A DNA stretch of 64,000 bases from Sordaria brevicollis (taxonomy: Eukaryota > Ascomycota > Sordariomycetes > Sordariales > Sordariaceae): assembly GCA_033439795.1 (NCBI GenBank), contig JAUTDP010000006.1:1426001-1490000 (forward strand), read 5' to 3'. Made by a program: the position numbers and the translations under genes. Under the pieces are notes generated by a model. The model ran no database searches and had not been told where the DNA came from. It saw nothing but the letters and a program-made list of their open reading frames with translations. This document shows positions 1 through 11,611 of the stretch, piece by piece. Each line of letters starts with the position of its first letter. Positions within the stretch are counted from its first letter, which is position 1.

Positions 1-873
1 CACCTTGGCTTTCTCGACGTTGCGGACGAACTCCTTGTTCTCCTTGGTGGTCTTGGAAATTTCGGCGCGCATTCTGCTGGCCCGCTCGGCGTTCTCGGCA
101 GCGATTTGTTCGGTGAGATTGTGCCACTTGAAACCCTTAAGGTAAAGCAGGTTCCAGATGTCGTCGCGGTAGTAGGATCCCTTCTTGCCTCCGATTGGCC
201 GGGCATTGAGCAGTTCGCATACCTTTTTGGCATCTGCATACAAACGGATGTTCTTGTTAGCCATCTTTGTCCTTGGGTCTCAGAGAACCTCGCAGAATCA
301 TGACCTACCCTTCTTCTTGACGAATTCAATCCAGCCCTCTGTGAACGACTTCTTCTTGTTGCCTCCGTTCCGGATACGCTTGCGACGCGCGATTGGATCC
401 TCGGGGGCCAGGAAAATGCGATTCATCTTGCCGTATGGTTCGAGCAGAGAGCGCACCTTGGCGGGCGTCATGAAAGGTGGTACCCTGGACATGTATACGA
501 CTCCCGACTTCTTGATGGCCTCTTCCGTGACAATGAGATTCTTTTTTGTAAGGGGCTTCGTCATGCCCGGAAGGTCGCCCTCTAGTGCCGATTTCTTTTC
601 CTTCTTCTTCTTGTCACCCTTCTCTTCCTTTCCATCTGTTGTCTTCTCGCCATCCTTTGCAGATGCATCCTTGCTATCGGCCTCTTCGTCGTCGTGTTCC
701 TCCTCTGCGTCGGTAAAGTCGTCGGCTTCGCTGTCCTCGTCGTCGCTCATTCTTCTGCGCTTCGCATTGCGACCACCCTTCTGGAAGTCATCCTCTGACT
801 CGGAACCATGGCCGGCATTGTCATCGCTGTCGCCAGCATCGAGGAACTTGTTTCTAATATCGTCTTCGGGCAT
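1..873 (-). CDS. esf2: Pre-rRNA-processing protein Esf2/ABT1 (3' end cut by window)
   Basis: Nucleolar RNA-binding protein that assists 18S rRNA processing in the small-subunit processome (family knowledge). Start ATG is at 873. Exon 1 is 309-873 and exon 2 runs from 233 off the window edge. The first ~95 residues are acidic and lysine-rich low complexity. An RRM-like domain follows (GVVYMSRVPPFM, then LEPYGKMNRIFLAPED). The intron (234-308, GTAGGT donor, GGCTAAC branch, TATGCAG acceptor) was placed by homology: joining there gives EGWIEFVKKKDAKKVCELLN, the family's expected sequence. Reading straight through the donor would stop after KKKGRS. Exon 2 continues with RPIGGKKGSYYRDDIWNLKYL, another family hallmark. 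The C-terminus lies outside the window. Divergent from the aldehyde dehydrogenase gene. Confidence 0.9.
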
Positions 874-1588
874 TGTTGATGATGATTATTGATTGTGTAA
901 GAAGGATATCGTATTTCGTGCGAATCTCGTCGTATACAGACGTTCGGTATGGTGAATTGGGTTGGTCTGGTGGAAAAATTATGGCAGTGGTTGTTTGCTC
1001 TCGAGAAAGATCACGACGCGATTCGCAAGTCTTCTTTTGGTGTTGAACTGCACTGGAAGGGACATGGATGGAACCGCTGCTGCTTCTCAAAATTTCTGGC
1101 TCCACTGGCGCAAACGGGTCCGTGCATCTCCCGCAGATAAGAGATAAGACGGCAGATCCCTTGCTGCTACGTACCTACCTCTAGACCCCGCTGTGCCCGC
1201 CTGGAAACAGGGTTCCTTATCTTATCAAAGCTCCCCCCGGCCTGCCGCCGAGCAACGGAGCGGAGCCCTGGAGACGGGAGGAGCAGCTGCCCACTCTGTG
1301 TGATGTCGTGTTCCTGTTAGTGAGACGGCGACGGAGGGGCGACATTGGTGTCATTGGGTCATGAGGGCGGCGGCGGGATTCGACTCTGTTTGCTCTTTCC
1401 TTCTTTGAGATAGGTATATCGAGGTCATATAATATCAGGAAATCGTTTTTTCTTCCCTTTCAACTCTCTTTCCCTTACTTTGACTTGAATCATCTCCAAC
1501 CACCACTTCCCCCAACTTCACGATCCTTATCACTTACTAGCCGATAAGCATAACAGCCAGCACATACGTCAACGCTGCCACCACCACC
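874..1588. promoter_or_regulatory. Shared divergent upstream region (esf2 / aldehyde dehydrogenase)
   Basis: About 715 bp between two divergently starting genes. The part next to the aldehyde dehydrogenase start is pyrimidine-rich (about 1440-1530), as is usual for fungal leaders, and the start sits in a CACCACC-ATG context. No coding frame or RNA gene is seen. Confidence 0.5.
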
Positions 1589-3108
1589 ATGTCGGTCGAA
1601 GTGATCACCACCATCTCTCCCACCACAGGTGAACCCATCATCACTCGTAACGGCATTTCAGAGGAGGAACTCGTTCAACTTCCTGAGACTTCATTCAAGG
1701 CCTTCCAAGCATGGCGTACTACCAAGTTGGAGGACAGACAGATTATTGTCAAGAAGGCCTTGAAGGTACTTGGGGATAAGCAGGATGAACTGGCAGAGGA
1801 ACTTACTGTCCAGATGGGTCGTCCCATTGCTTACACGGGCAAGGAAGTTGCCACTGCCACCAAGCGCTCAGAGTATCTGCTCAAGATTAGCAACGATGCT
1901 CTGAAAGACACTGACGGCGAGGAGGAGAAAGGGTTCAAGAGGTTCATCCGAAAGGTTCCTGTTGGTCCTGTTCTCATCATCTTTGCTTGGAACGTAAGTG
2001 GTCTCTTCATACTGAAATCTGGCCTTCTCTAACTTTTAGTAGTACCCTTATCTAATTCTTGTCAACGCCTTGATTCCCGCTCTGTTGGCTGGTAACTCGG
2101 TCATTCTCAAGCCCTCGCCTCAGACACCAACTGTTGTTGAGCAAGTGGCCAAGGCGTTTGCCGAAGCTGGATTGCCGGACGGCGTCATCCAGTACTTCCA
2201 CTCGGGTTCGCCGACAATCATTGAAACAATTGTGCGAAACCCCAAGATTGCCAACATTTGCTTCACCGGCTCTGTCGCTGGTGGCTTGGCTGTTCAGAAG
2301 GCCGCATCTGATCGGATCGTCAACGTCGGTCTTGAGCTTGGTGGCAAGGACCCTGCATATGTTCGAGGCGATGTCGATATCGCCTGGGCCGCAGAAGAGA
2401 TTGTCGACGGCTGCCTTTTCAACTCGGGTCAGAGCTGCTGCTCGATTGAGCGAGTGTACGTTGACGAAAAGATTCATGACGAGTTTATCGCGGCGGTGCA
2501 GAACGTTCTTAAGGGATACAAGCTTGGAGATCCCTTGGATAAAGGGACGCATCTTGGCCCCGTCATCTCGGCGCGCTCCAAGGAGACCATCGAGGCACAC
2601 ATCAAGGACGCGCTCGACAAGGGCGCAAAAAATGCGACGCCGGAGAATGAGACATTTAGCATTCTGCCGAACAAAGGTAACTTTGTCGCACCGACATTAC
2701 TGACCGAGGTGAATCACTCCATGACCGTCATGACGGACGAGACTTTTGGTCCCGTCATTCCAGTGATGAAGGTCAAGAGTGATGCCGAGGCAATTGAGTT
2801 GATGAACGATAGCGAATTTGGCCTCACTGCCAGTATTTGGACCAAGGACACAGCCAAGGGATACGAGCTGGCCGAAGAGGTGGAGGCAGGCACAGTTTTT
2901 GTGAACCGTTGCGATTTCCCCAGCCCTGTAAGTTACTCGGTGCCCTGCGACAACAATTTCACCACGCCGTTTCACTGACACACACATCTCATAGGATCTG
3001 GCCTGGACTGGCTGGAAGAACTCGGGCAAGGGCCAAACGCTAAGCAAGTATGGCTTTGAGCAGTTCGTCAAGTTGAAGAGCTACCACTTGAAGGATTATC
3101 CCAAATAG
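1589..3108 (+). CDS. NAD(P)+-dependent aldehyde dehydrogenase
   Basis: Oxidises an aldehyde to the acid; the substrate cannot be told from sequence. The family signatures are present: LELGGKDP with the general-base Glu near residue 233, and NSGQSCCSIERV with the catalytic Cys near residue 267. NAD-binding landmarks AWNYPYL and GNSVILKPS are also present. Exons are 1589-1993, 2043-2927 and 2995-3108, giving about 467 aa, a normal length for the family. Both introns are in phase 0 with GTAAGT donors. No targeting peptide is obvious, so it is probably cytosolic. Intron 1 ends in a tandem TAGTAG, and only the second AG keeps the frame (see findings). Confidence 0.93.
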
Positions 3109-4277
3109 ACTTTCGGAACGCCCTGCAACCCGGCCCTCGACGCAAGGAGGCTTGAATCGTCAACAAGGGATGTCCTCAGGCGCGTGCGCGCTGCATATCA
3201 TCAGCAATAGATAGTCTTTCCCTTTCACCTGTTATTGAGCGAATCTAAGACACCAGCCTTTTCTGCTTCAGGGTATGTCTCAAAGAGATCCCACTTTCAA
3301 TTGTTCCGCATTCCAAGGGCCTTACCCAAGTGTTAAGCCAGGGGCGTCGCCATGGTCATGATTTCCGCGGAATCTTTTCCTCATTCCTCCTTTACTTCCA
3401 TCCTCTTCTTCTCATCCATCCGTCCACTCACGATCCTGCACCTCACACCCATTGCCCTTCCAGAGTATCAATGTCCATTTTTGTCTGCCCTGGCCAAGGG
3501 AACACGTTCCTGAAGCCTAACCGAATTGAGGTTGACGATCCGATGCGGCGGTAGTATATCTTCTTTGTCCTCTCTCTTGGGTTTCCCGGAAAGTGTGGTC
3601 CCCTTCAGGCAATTCCCTCTCTTTGTGCCCGGATTCATCTTCAGAAGGGGTAAACTGCCGAGCCGCAACTGGGTTCAGTCACCAGAGGAGGCCAGCAGCG
3701 GATTATCATAGTCAATGGGTCACTTGGACGGGCTTGTCACTCCTTTGTCTTTCTGATCACTCACTCACTCTCTTTTTTTCGTTGTTCATCCTCTTCCTCT
3801 TCCGCTCTCTCTTTCCACGGTTAGAATCTTCCTTCGTTCCGGCTCACTTTGTTGTGCGTCATTAGTTATCGCCGTTCACACTTCGGCACTACCCATTCCT
3901 CCCCTTGTCTTTTAGATCTCCTGCAGTTATCTCTTCCCATTTTTTCACACACAGTCCTTTGTTCTTTCATCATTATCAGGTACGCCCGACCTCGGATCAA
4001 TCGTTGCATCTGGAGTCTACCGAGAAGACACGTTACTTTCATTCAGTTAGACGCACACACTCGCACACGCAACCACAACTCGGAAGCGGCTTTCGATACC
4101 GACCAGGTTACAGTCTTTATCTTATAGTCAACTCTCGTTTCATACAAATCAAACAAACAAAAACCACTTAATACACTAATAACCAGCCGTCGACGATCCC
4201 GGTCATCGGCCATCCAATCATTCATCCATCATTTTTCTCTCTTCTAGAAGACAACGGGCGGCAAGCAAATTGCAAAG
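3109..4277 (+). promoter_or_regulatory. Intergenic region and probable long leader of the next gene
   Basis: No convincing gene. From about 3380 the strand is strongly pyrimidine-rich with many short ATG-started ORFs, which suggests a long 5' leader for the gene starting at 4278. A possible leader donor (CAG|GTACGC) lies near 3979. This is inference; transcript ends are not visible. Confidence 0.4.
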
Positions 4278-5533
4278 ATGCAGGTCTGCTCCAACTTCAA
4301 GAGGTTTCGCGCCTCCCTCCAGGAGCTGTTAGGAATTAAGAGGAGGAACCGAGTCAAGGGTCAGGATATCGTAAGTTGTTGTGTTACCCTCAAACCATTC
4401 CAACAAAAACCAAATCCACTAACACTTCGCTTTTCTTAGTCCGCTCCTTACGACTTTAAAAAAGAAACAACCGTAATCCCAGGTATCACAGAGGAATAGT
4501 AAGTTCAATGTCTCTCCCACCCATGCAATCCATCTCTGTGTTTCTCAAGTTCCGTTCTAACTCCGTTCGTTTCCTTCCATCAACCAGTCTCGAATCCCTC
4601 CGCGACGAAGCCCTCGCCTCTCAACACTCTCCTACTTCTACCCGCTCCCGCCGCGGTGTCGACCGGAACAAGCACACCAACAAGTCGAATCTCAAAACCA
4701 AAAGCCACACCCAACTCCGTACCTCTTCCAGCCTCGCCAACTTTACCGCCGTCGGATCAACCTCCCCACCCTCCTCAAGTTCAAACAAAAGACAACTAGG
4801 AACCTCCAAATCCTGCCTTTCCCTCAACGCCCTCCAATCTCTCAACCAAGACAACAAAGGACTCCAACCACCCCCTCGCAAATTCTCCGTCCCCAGCTCT
4901 GCTTCCTCACCCAGCGTCTCCCATGGACTCGGCTACGACTTGGGAATCGGTGGAGGAGAGATGGGTACCGGACTGAGGCCTCCTAGTCCTTGTTTGTCGC
5001 TACCTACACGAATCGGTATTGCTAGCGTGACAAGTAGCCCGACGACAACAAGCCCAACGTCACCATTGGGGGGAGAGTTTGGGGTAAGGGCTGTTAGGAG
5101 TAAGGCTTCTATTACCGGTGGAAGTGGATCGACTACGCCGAAGAGTCACTCGCCGGTGTTGGTTATTGGGACGGAGGCGGTTAGTTTGAGTTCTATCCTC
5201 CCTCTTATCCCTGCGCAACAAACACACCCAGCGAAGTTACAGGTTGATACCTCCCCCTCTACGACGACGACATCGACAACAACGGAGAAATACGTATCCG
5301 CCCCCGCCTCAGTAGCGTCGCCAACCTCAGCGGCTTCCGAAGTTTCTGCCGTCTCGGCTTTGTCGGCTTCGTCGGGAGTGTCAGGAATGGGAACGGCGGA
5401 TCTGGATTCCTTCGCACTGGGAAGCCCGATTAGTCCGATTAGTCCTGTTAGTCCCGTCAGTCCGTTGAGTTTGGATGATCGGACTGAGGTAAAGAGGGCT
5501 GGGAGTGTCAGGGCTGAAATGATGCCGTTTTAA
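4278..5533 (+). CDS. Unknown protein with N-terminal CRIB-like motif and Ser/Thr-rich tail
   Basis: Three exons: 4278-4370, 4440-4498, 4588-5533 (365 aa). Intron 1 is phase 0 with a GTAAGT donor. Intron 2 has a GTAAGT donor, a TCTAAC branch and a CAG acceptor, and it removes an in-frame TAG that overlaps the donor. The N-terminus is basic (FKRFRASLQELLGIKRRNR) and is followed by ISAPYDFKKETTV, which looks like a degenerate CRIB motif (consensus ISxPxxFxHxxH), then IPGITEEYLESLRDEAL. The last ~290 residues are low complexity, rich in Ser, Thr and Pro. I do not recognise the family. A Cdc42/Rac-binding role is only suggested by the motif, whose usual His residues are missing. Confidence 0.75.
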
Positions 5534-6252
5534 AAGCCTCTGGATCTGATCATCTGGATAGCTTTCTGGGTTAGGGGATTTCAATACTTCACCTTGGTCT
5601 TTTGGCGCTGGACTCGGGTTTGCTTTCGCTTCTTACCTTTTCCCTAAGTTCTTGCTTTTGGTCATTTGTTTCGATGGTTTGGAAAACTAATACCACATAC
5701 CCTGGGTCCATTGATAGGGCCGGGGTTTATCTTTCTTTACTTTCCTTTATCTTGTTTGCTTGGTTGGAGAGGGGAACTAGACTGTACCGGAGGTGTATAA
5801 CGGAGTTCATGTGGCGGGAAGGAACAAAAGCAGGAAAAGTCAGAAGGCCGGGATGTTGCTTGGTGAGAACGAATGAGTTTGGTCGGGCAGGACAACTGTG
5901 TCAAATTGATCGAGAAAAGAAAGCTGGTAAAAATTGTACGATATGTGTAATGTCGCAAGAGGTTGGCCTGTGGACTTGTGTCGTCAACGGAGAATGTTAC
6001 CCAGTAGATGACCAGACAGAAAACCTAATACCAAAACCACTGTGAGCATTTATATTGGTCCTCTGTTTCTCACCCAAATATGATTTCTTGAAAGTGTCCC
6101 AATGTGAGTGTAGCCTGACTATATACTATGATTATTAGGTAAGTAGTACTCCAAACGACTTCTACGAATCGCTATAACATAACTCGCAAGAGGTTTATAC
6201 CCAACTCCCGCTTTCCTGAAGGCTTTCATCCTGCCTTAGTTAAGGCGACCTA
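5534..6252. other. Convergent intergenic region
   Basis: Lies between two genes that converge. It should hold their 3' UTRs. A 147-codon open frame at 5602-6045 has no recognisable features, and I treat it as chance. Confidence 0.4.
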
Positions 6253-7599
6253 CTAAATCCACCCCTGATACTTCAACAGATTCTCCTTCCTCGCGCCCTC
6301 CATCTCACCACTAACCTCCATCAACTTAACCTTCCCTCCCTTCTTCTCACTCCACCCCTTCAAAAACTCTTCTAACCTCTTCGTCGTCTCCTCATCATCC
6401 TTCACCAGCAACGCCAGAGCATCGAATCCTCCGGCACCTGGCACCACACCACTATACACACCCTCCACATTCTCTTCCAGTGCATCGAGCAACTCCTTCT
6501 GACTATCCGGCTCAATCGGCACCCCGCTTTCCGTACCCATCTTCCTCACCAGCTCCCGAATCGCGTGCACCGCCGGCCTGATCTCCTCCGTCTTTCCCTC
6601 CTTCAACACACTCGCCAACATCTCGTTCCTTCTTTGCAACTCATCCCACAACTCCTTGGCGGCTTCGGGTTGGCTCGACCGCCAGGCGAGCACCTGCTTC
6701 ACCATGCCAACCGTCTGGCTACCGCAGTCAACGTCGCACATACGCACCGCCACGCCCTTGGGCAAGCTAACGGCGTCCTTCACAACCTCGGTGTCCCACT
6801 GGGACTCAGCCTCCTTGCCGTTGACTACGCTGAAAAGCTTAGCAGAAAAGCTAGGCTTGCCAGCCTCTGGCAGAGACGACAGGATGGAAGGTGAAAAGCG
6901 GCGGTAGAGGCTCGATCCGTAGACGGCGGCCGCTACGTCGAAACCACTGCCTACCTTGCCCTGGGCAGCGCAGTGAGCCGCTTGGGCGAGGTTGTGCAAG
7001 ACGCGCTTGCCTTCGTCGGTGGCGAGGTCGAAGAGGGAGTCGTCTAGGTAGTGCGAGAGCAACGAGGCAGTCAACGCAGTGACGAGCGCAGCTGAGGACC
7101 CAAGACCGGTCTTATGGGCGTCTTCCAGAGTCGTAGAGTAGCCGGCAAAGCGGTTACCGCTGCCGCTTCCCTTTCCGGCAGAGTTACTAGGCGAGCTGTA
7201 GTAGTCGTTGTCGGCGAGGATGGTGAGAGTTACGGGTTTCAGAGTCTGAGTGGTTCCGTACGCGGCGCGGCGGGTGATGTAAGTGAGGGCGTAGTTGAGC
7301 GTCGTCTCGACAAAGGGGTTGCTCTTGGCCGAGGCGGCGGCGCCCCCTTGCAGCTGGATGGTCTTGATGCCGCCGTCCTCGTCGGCCAGATGGTAGCCGT
7401 AGCGCCATTCGGCCTTGATGAACTGAGGGCTCCGGACGATGATCTCGTTGATGTGGACGCCCGGGCTGGCTTGGATGTCCTGGGAGATGACGTTGATGCG
7501 GGCGCTGAGGCCGAAGACGAGACCGGTGTAGTTGCGGTCGAGGACGAGGTATCCGCCCGCAAGGAGAACCTTGCCGGGAGCCGAGACGGCCAAAGCCAT
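6253..7599 (-). CDS. erg8: Phosphomevalonate kinase
   Basis: Phosphorylates mevalonate-5-phosphate to the diphosphate with ATP, in the mevalonate route to sterols and isoprenoids (family knowledge). A single exon of 448 aa, close to the ~450 aa of yeast Erg8. GHMP-kinase landmarks: N-terminal SAPGKVLLAGGYLVLD, the ATP-binding loop TGLGSSAALVTAL near residues 164-176, and the C-terminal VPGAGGFDALALLV. The frame is open 43 codons upstream of the chosen start, but homologues begin at MALAVSAPGKV, so ATG at 7599 is preferred. Confidence 0.95.
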   Translation of the reverse strand: MALAVSAPGKVLLAGGYLVLDRNYTGLVFGLSARINVISQDIQASPGVHINEIIVRSPQFIKAEWRYGYHLADEDGGIKTIQLQGGAAASAKSNPFVETTLNYALTYITRRAAYGTTQTLKPVTLTILADNDYYSSPSNSAGKGSGSGNRFAGYSTTLEDAHKTGLGSSAALVTALTASLLSHYLDDSLFDLATDEGKRVLHNLAQAAHCAAQGKVGSGFDVAAAVYGSSLYRRFSPSILSSLPEAGKPSFSAKLFSVVNGKEAESQWDTEVVKDAVSLPKGVAVRMCDVDCGSQTVGMVKQVLAWRSSQPEAAKELWDELQRRNEMLASVLKEGKTEEIRPAVHAIRELVRKMGTESGVPIEPDSQKELLDALEENVEGVYSGVVPGAGGFDALALLVKDDEETTKRLEEFLKGWSEKKGGKVKLMEVSGEMEGARKENLLKYQGWI

Positions 7600-10500
7600 T
7601 TTGCTTTGTATGGTGATGGTTTTGTTTTTAAGGTGGTCTGGGGAGAGTGAGTGAGGGGGCGGAAAGGGGGTTGATGCTTGGCGTTGACGATGTGATGATG
7701 CAAAATGGTGTAGCGACAAAGTCCACAACTAGAGATGGAATACAAATATCACCAACAGGAACGTCCGAGCGGATGAGTTGTTGAAGATGCCAAGTGGATA
7801 GTGATGATTGGGATGATCGTCAGGAACAACGGTGAGTTGTTGCAGTGGTGAATCTGATCAGAGAGCCATTCAGGAGAGCTTAAATTCGGGTGGGGTCGAT
7901 ATCACCGATAATGCGGGGCGAGAGGTGAGCTCCTGCCGCTTGAAAACATCACCAACTGTTAAGCACGAAACTGAGAAGGTGCGAACTGTCATTGTTCTTG
8001 CTATCTCCAACACATATCGTGTTCGCAACATGTCAATAACTTGATTAAATTGTACTAATTGAACACTTGCTCTTGGTAGAATGCCCTTGATCCTTTGATG
8101 AGAGTTCGAGAGATGTGTTATATGTGGTCCTTTCCGCCATTTGATTCGGCCCAACGTTGAGGATTCTACTTGGCGTTGAACCACCACCACCGAGTCCAAG
8201 GGCGCCAACCACGTCACGGTGTTGCTCAGAAAGTTGGTGATGATCGTTGTAGGAGAAGTGGTTTAGTGCCTCGGGACAGATCTGAAGCTATGCTATATCA
8301 CAAGAGTGTTATCACCGTCATGTGGAAGCATGGAGGGGATATATAGATTGACGACTATAACATTATCAACCATTCTAAACCATAATGACCAACTTTGCCC
8401 GAGGTAACTTTTCCCAGCCCTCGGTCAACTTGGTCCAGATCTCGAGCTGAAGTTGTCATGTGGTTGCCGGGGAAATGCCTCGATGCAAATTGTGGAATTT
8501 TTTGGTTGGTGGAGTTCGTGATCTCCAAGACCCCGTGGGTCCGAAGCTAATGTCCCAAAAGAGCCAAGCTCTCGGCCTTGATCCGGCTCCGCTGCTCCGA
8601 GCGGCCTCGGTGATAACCGGGGCAGACGCCGGGCGTAGAATCTGGTTTGGAAATACGGAAGAGGTCCACTGGGGGAAAAAAGAGGGGTGGGGGTCTTCCG
8701 GTGTCAGAGTGACCACCGAGTCCGAGAAAGGTACTTGTACATACTGTACCTTTGAAAGATGACAGGAACCTCCAGAAATGTTCCATGAGAACCTTATTGG
8801 CATGTCGACAAGGGTTCAGTATCGATACCTATTCCAGCAAGTCCAGGTGCGGCTCGGACGGGGCATTGCAAAGCCCGACTCGTAACGGCAAATTCTCGTC
8901 GCAGATGCTGTCAGATGCACGTGTGACTCTTTTTCACGATCCCAGATTCCCAGGGCCAACCAGGCAGCTTTCCAGGAACGACCACCATGTCACCGCTTTC
9001 CTGTTCAAGACGTTGATGATCGGATCTGATAAGCGAAGGAAGTCAAGGAGCTGGTCAAGTGCCACGGCCGGACACGGTGTGGTTGCATTTTGGCAACTAA
9101 TTGTCGCATTTATTTTCCGCAACTTGGAGAAAAGGGAAACCAAAATGCTGAAGCATTCCGAGATGGGCAACTATTGGAGTTAAGCATTGCTTATGTCCCT
9201 TTTCCTATCAGACACTTTGACAAAAGATTCAGATGTTGCAAGTCGAAACCGGATACAAAGAGTTGGAACACTTTGACACTCTAGCCCGATCGATATGTGC
9301 CACTGACATCGCGAAGCTGACGAGAAAGAAAAGGTTTGCAAATGTCGCAGTCTCCATTAAAAAACACAAAAATGAGGCGTTGAAGCTTCCAGCGTCCTTC
9401 TTCAGGGATGTTAAAGATTGACGAATGACACGATCCCAGATGGTGGTGGACCCGAAACCTGGGGAAAGTCGCTCTATGCAAGGGACTAATGCAGAGAGCC
9501 CTTCTTTTGCAGCAGAAGGCCGGCTAAAAGACCCCAGCCCTGTTAGCGTCCTAGCAAAAGGGACCGTCCAACGGGTGCCGGTTTCTTCTCTTCACTTTTG
9601 CATTCCATTCTCGCGGGGGCGCATCACCCATCCATTCGCATCTGCTGCACCCACTTTGCGCCGCGACCTCCACCCGCCGCGACACCGACCGAGGGTTCCG
9701 TCCATCCACAGCCCTTCAATTCGTTATCCACTGACCACGAGCAAGCAGCAGTTCTTGGGGTGGTCGACCGGGATTCGAGAAGCGAGAATCGATATCGAGA
9801 AGCAAATGGGGGAATCGTGAATCCTACAGACTGCATTCGACCACTTTGGAAGAGCGGGAGATGATGGCACGAAGATATGGCGCACAGCCTCCAGAAAAAA
9901 AGAACATGGAAGACGCCAATGGGCCAAAAAGAATGGAGGCAGAAAGAGGCAACATTGGACGCGTGTCTCACTGGATATCAACGATATGTTTACATGGAAG
10001 TGCTACGCCGTAGACACGCATCGCCATGACAATATGGAGTCGCAGCAAGGAGGTTCGAATCTGACAGAAGGCCAAGGAGACGAACCTGAGGACACAGACA
10101 CACAGACACCAGGCCTGGGTTTCGTTTTGTTGGCCAACAGCTCTTGAACCGTCTGAACCTGGAACACGGTCAGGGTCCATCGATGTTGAAGCACTTGAAG
10201 CCAAGCTGTTCTCTACAGAGGTTCACGCCTCCCGAAGAGAAGAGTAGACGTAGTCTTCTGGTCGTGTTGGTATCATGGACTACTTCGGAGGTGATACTAT
10301 CCGAGTCTACCCTACATCACACTCTGACGTAGAGGATATTCTCTTCAGATCCCATCAACACGAAGAAGAAACCAAGTTGTCAAATCTGGCTGGTTGAGAA
10401 CAGGCTCTTCAGCTTCTTCCATTCAGCAGTTCGTTCGTGTAACACAACTTCTCCGACTCTCACTGCCGTGGTCCTCCCAAGATTGCCCGGTTGAGATCAG

Positions 10501-11188
10501 GTACCGAGTACAGCATCGGCGACTGACCAAAGGGCACCCATCGCCGTACAGCCTCATTATCGACAAAAGTACTGCGGGACATATCTCCAAGTCAGAGGTA
10601 CACTTTTTTGGAGCAAGCGGGAAGGAACGCTAGCCTCTGACTAATTTGGCTCGTTTGGTCCCGAGTCCACCCGCGTAGCGACTCCATTCACCACAACCTC
10701 CACGCAACAGCGAAGCGGCGCCCGCTAAACCACACCCTGGTTGCCTCTTTGCTCCCATCAAATCGGCGAGCAAACGGTGGCAGGAGCCAGTCTGCCCAGG
10801 GTGCCGATCGATGCTGCCCGGTCGGCCTGGCAGAAAAAAAATCGCAGAGGAAAAAAAAAAAGTTACAAGCGGACCAGTGACCAGTTGGACCAGCGATCAT
10901 CCACACTTTTCCACTTTGTTCAGGGCATCCATCGACTTGTACCCGGCCAGCGGGCCACACACCGGGGCCGACACCACTTCAAATAAACTACGCATCCTCG
11001 CGCCTTTTCCGCCAGACCGCACTCGTAGTTTTTTTCTCTCTTTTATTTCTGATTCTTGGTCGTTTCCGGACAGCTTCCTCTCAATAAACCTCTTTACAGA
11101 GATATCTCACTCCTCAGATCGCGCGTTTGTTTGACGGCTTCACTGTCGTCAAATGAACCTGCAATTGCGCATCCTCCAATCTTTCCCT
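7600..11188. other. Long gene-poor region and PPR-gene leader
   Basis: About 3.6 kb. I find no gene, tRNA or 5S rRNA. All open frames are short and lack family motifs. The last ~150 bp (about 11030-11150) is pyrimidine-rich and probably the 5' leader of the PPR gene. A purine run lies near 10838-10862. Confidence 0.45.
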
Positions 11189-11600
11189 GTAAGTTCCAGT
11201 TTGACGGCACTTCCCATTCGTCCGTTATCTTTTTGGTTGGTTCTTATCGGTTGCTGCCCTGCCCTCTTTGTTTCTACGCCTCCAACGACGACGACCTCAT
11301 CAACCTGGCCCAGAAATCAAACACCCCAACCGACATGCTTTCTCTTTCGCCTGCCTCCATATGGGACCAAAATATTGTAGAAGAGAATACGGCCAAATCA
11401 AGTTGCGATCATCATGTTTTGTGTGGCCGATCTCAAAGTGGGGGATGTCGAAAGAACGGGTGGGGGAAGTCAGATATCATGCACCAAAAACACCAAAACA
11501 CCAACACCCTATCGAGATGCTTATATCGACATGTATCAACATGGGATGAAAACGGCCATGCTAACCACCATACCCATCAAACAGACCCCCTCCTCCCCAG
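11189..11600 (+). other. Probable 5'-UTR intron of the PPR gene, with overlapping uORF
   Basis: Donor CCT|GTAAGT at 11189 and acceptor CCCCAG at 11599-11600, 11 nt before the main ATG. An upstream ATG at 11153 starts a 12-codon stretch. If this intron is spliced, it runs out of frame into the main CDS and stops at 11699-11701. The intron is inferred from signals only. Confidence 0.45.
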
Positions 11601-11611
11601 GTGTCTCCTAA

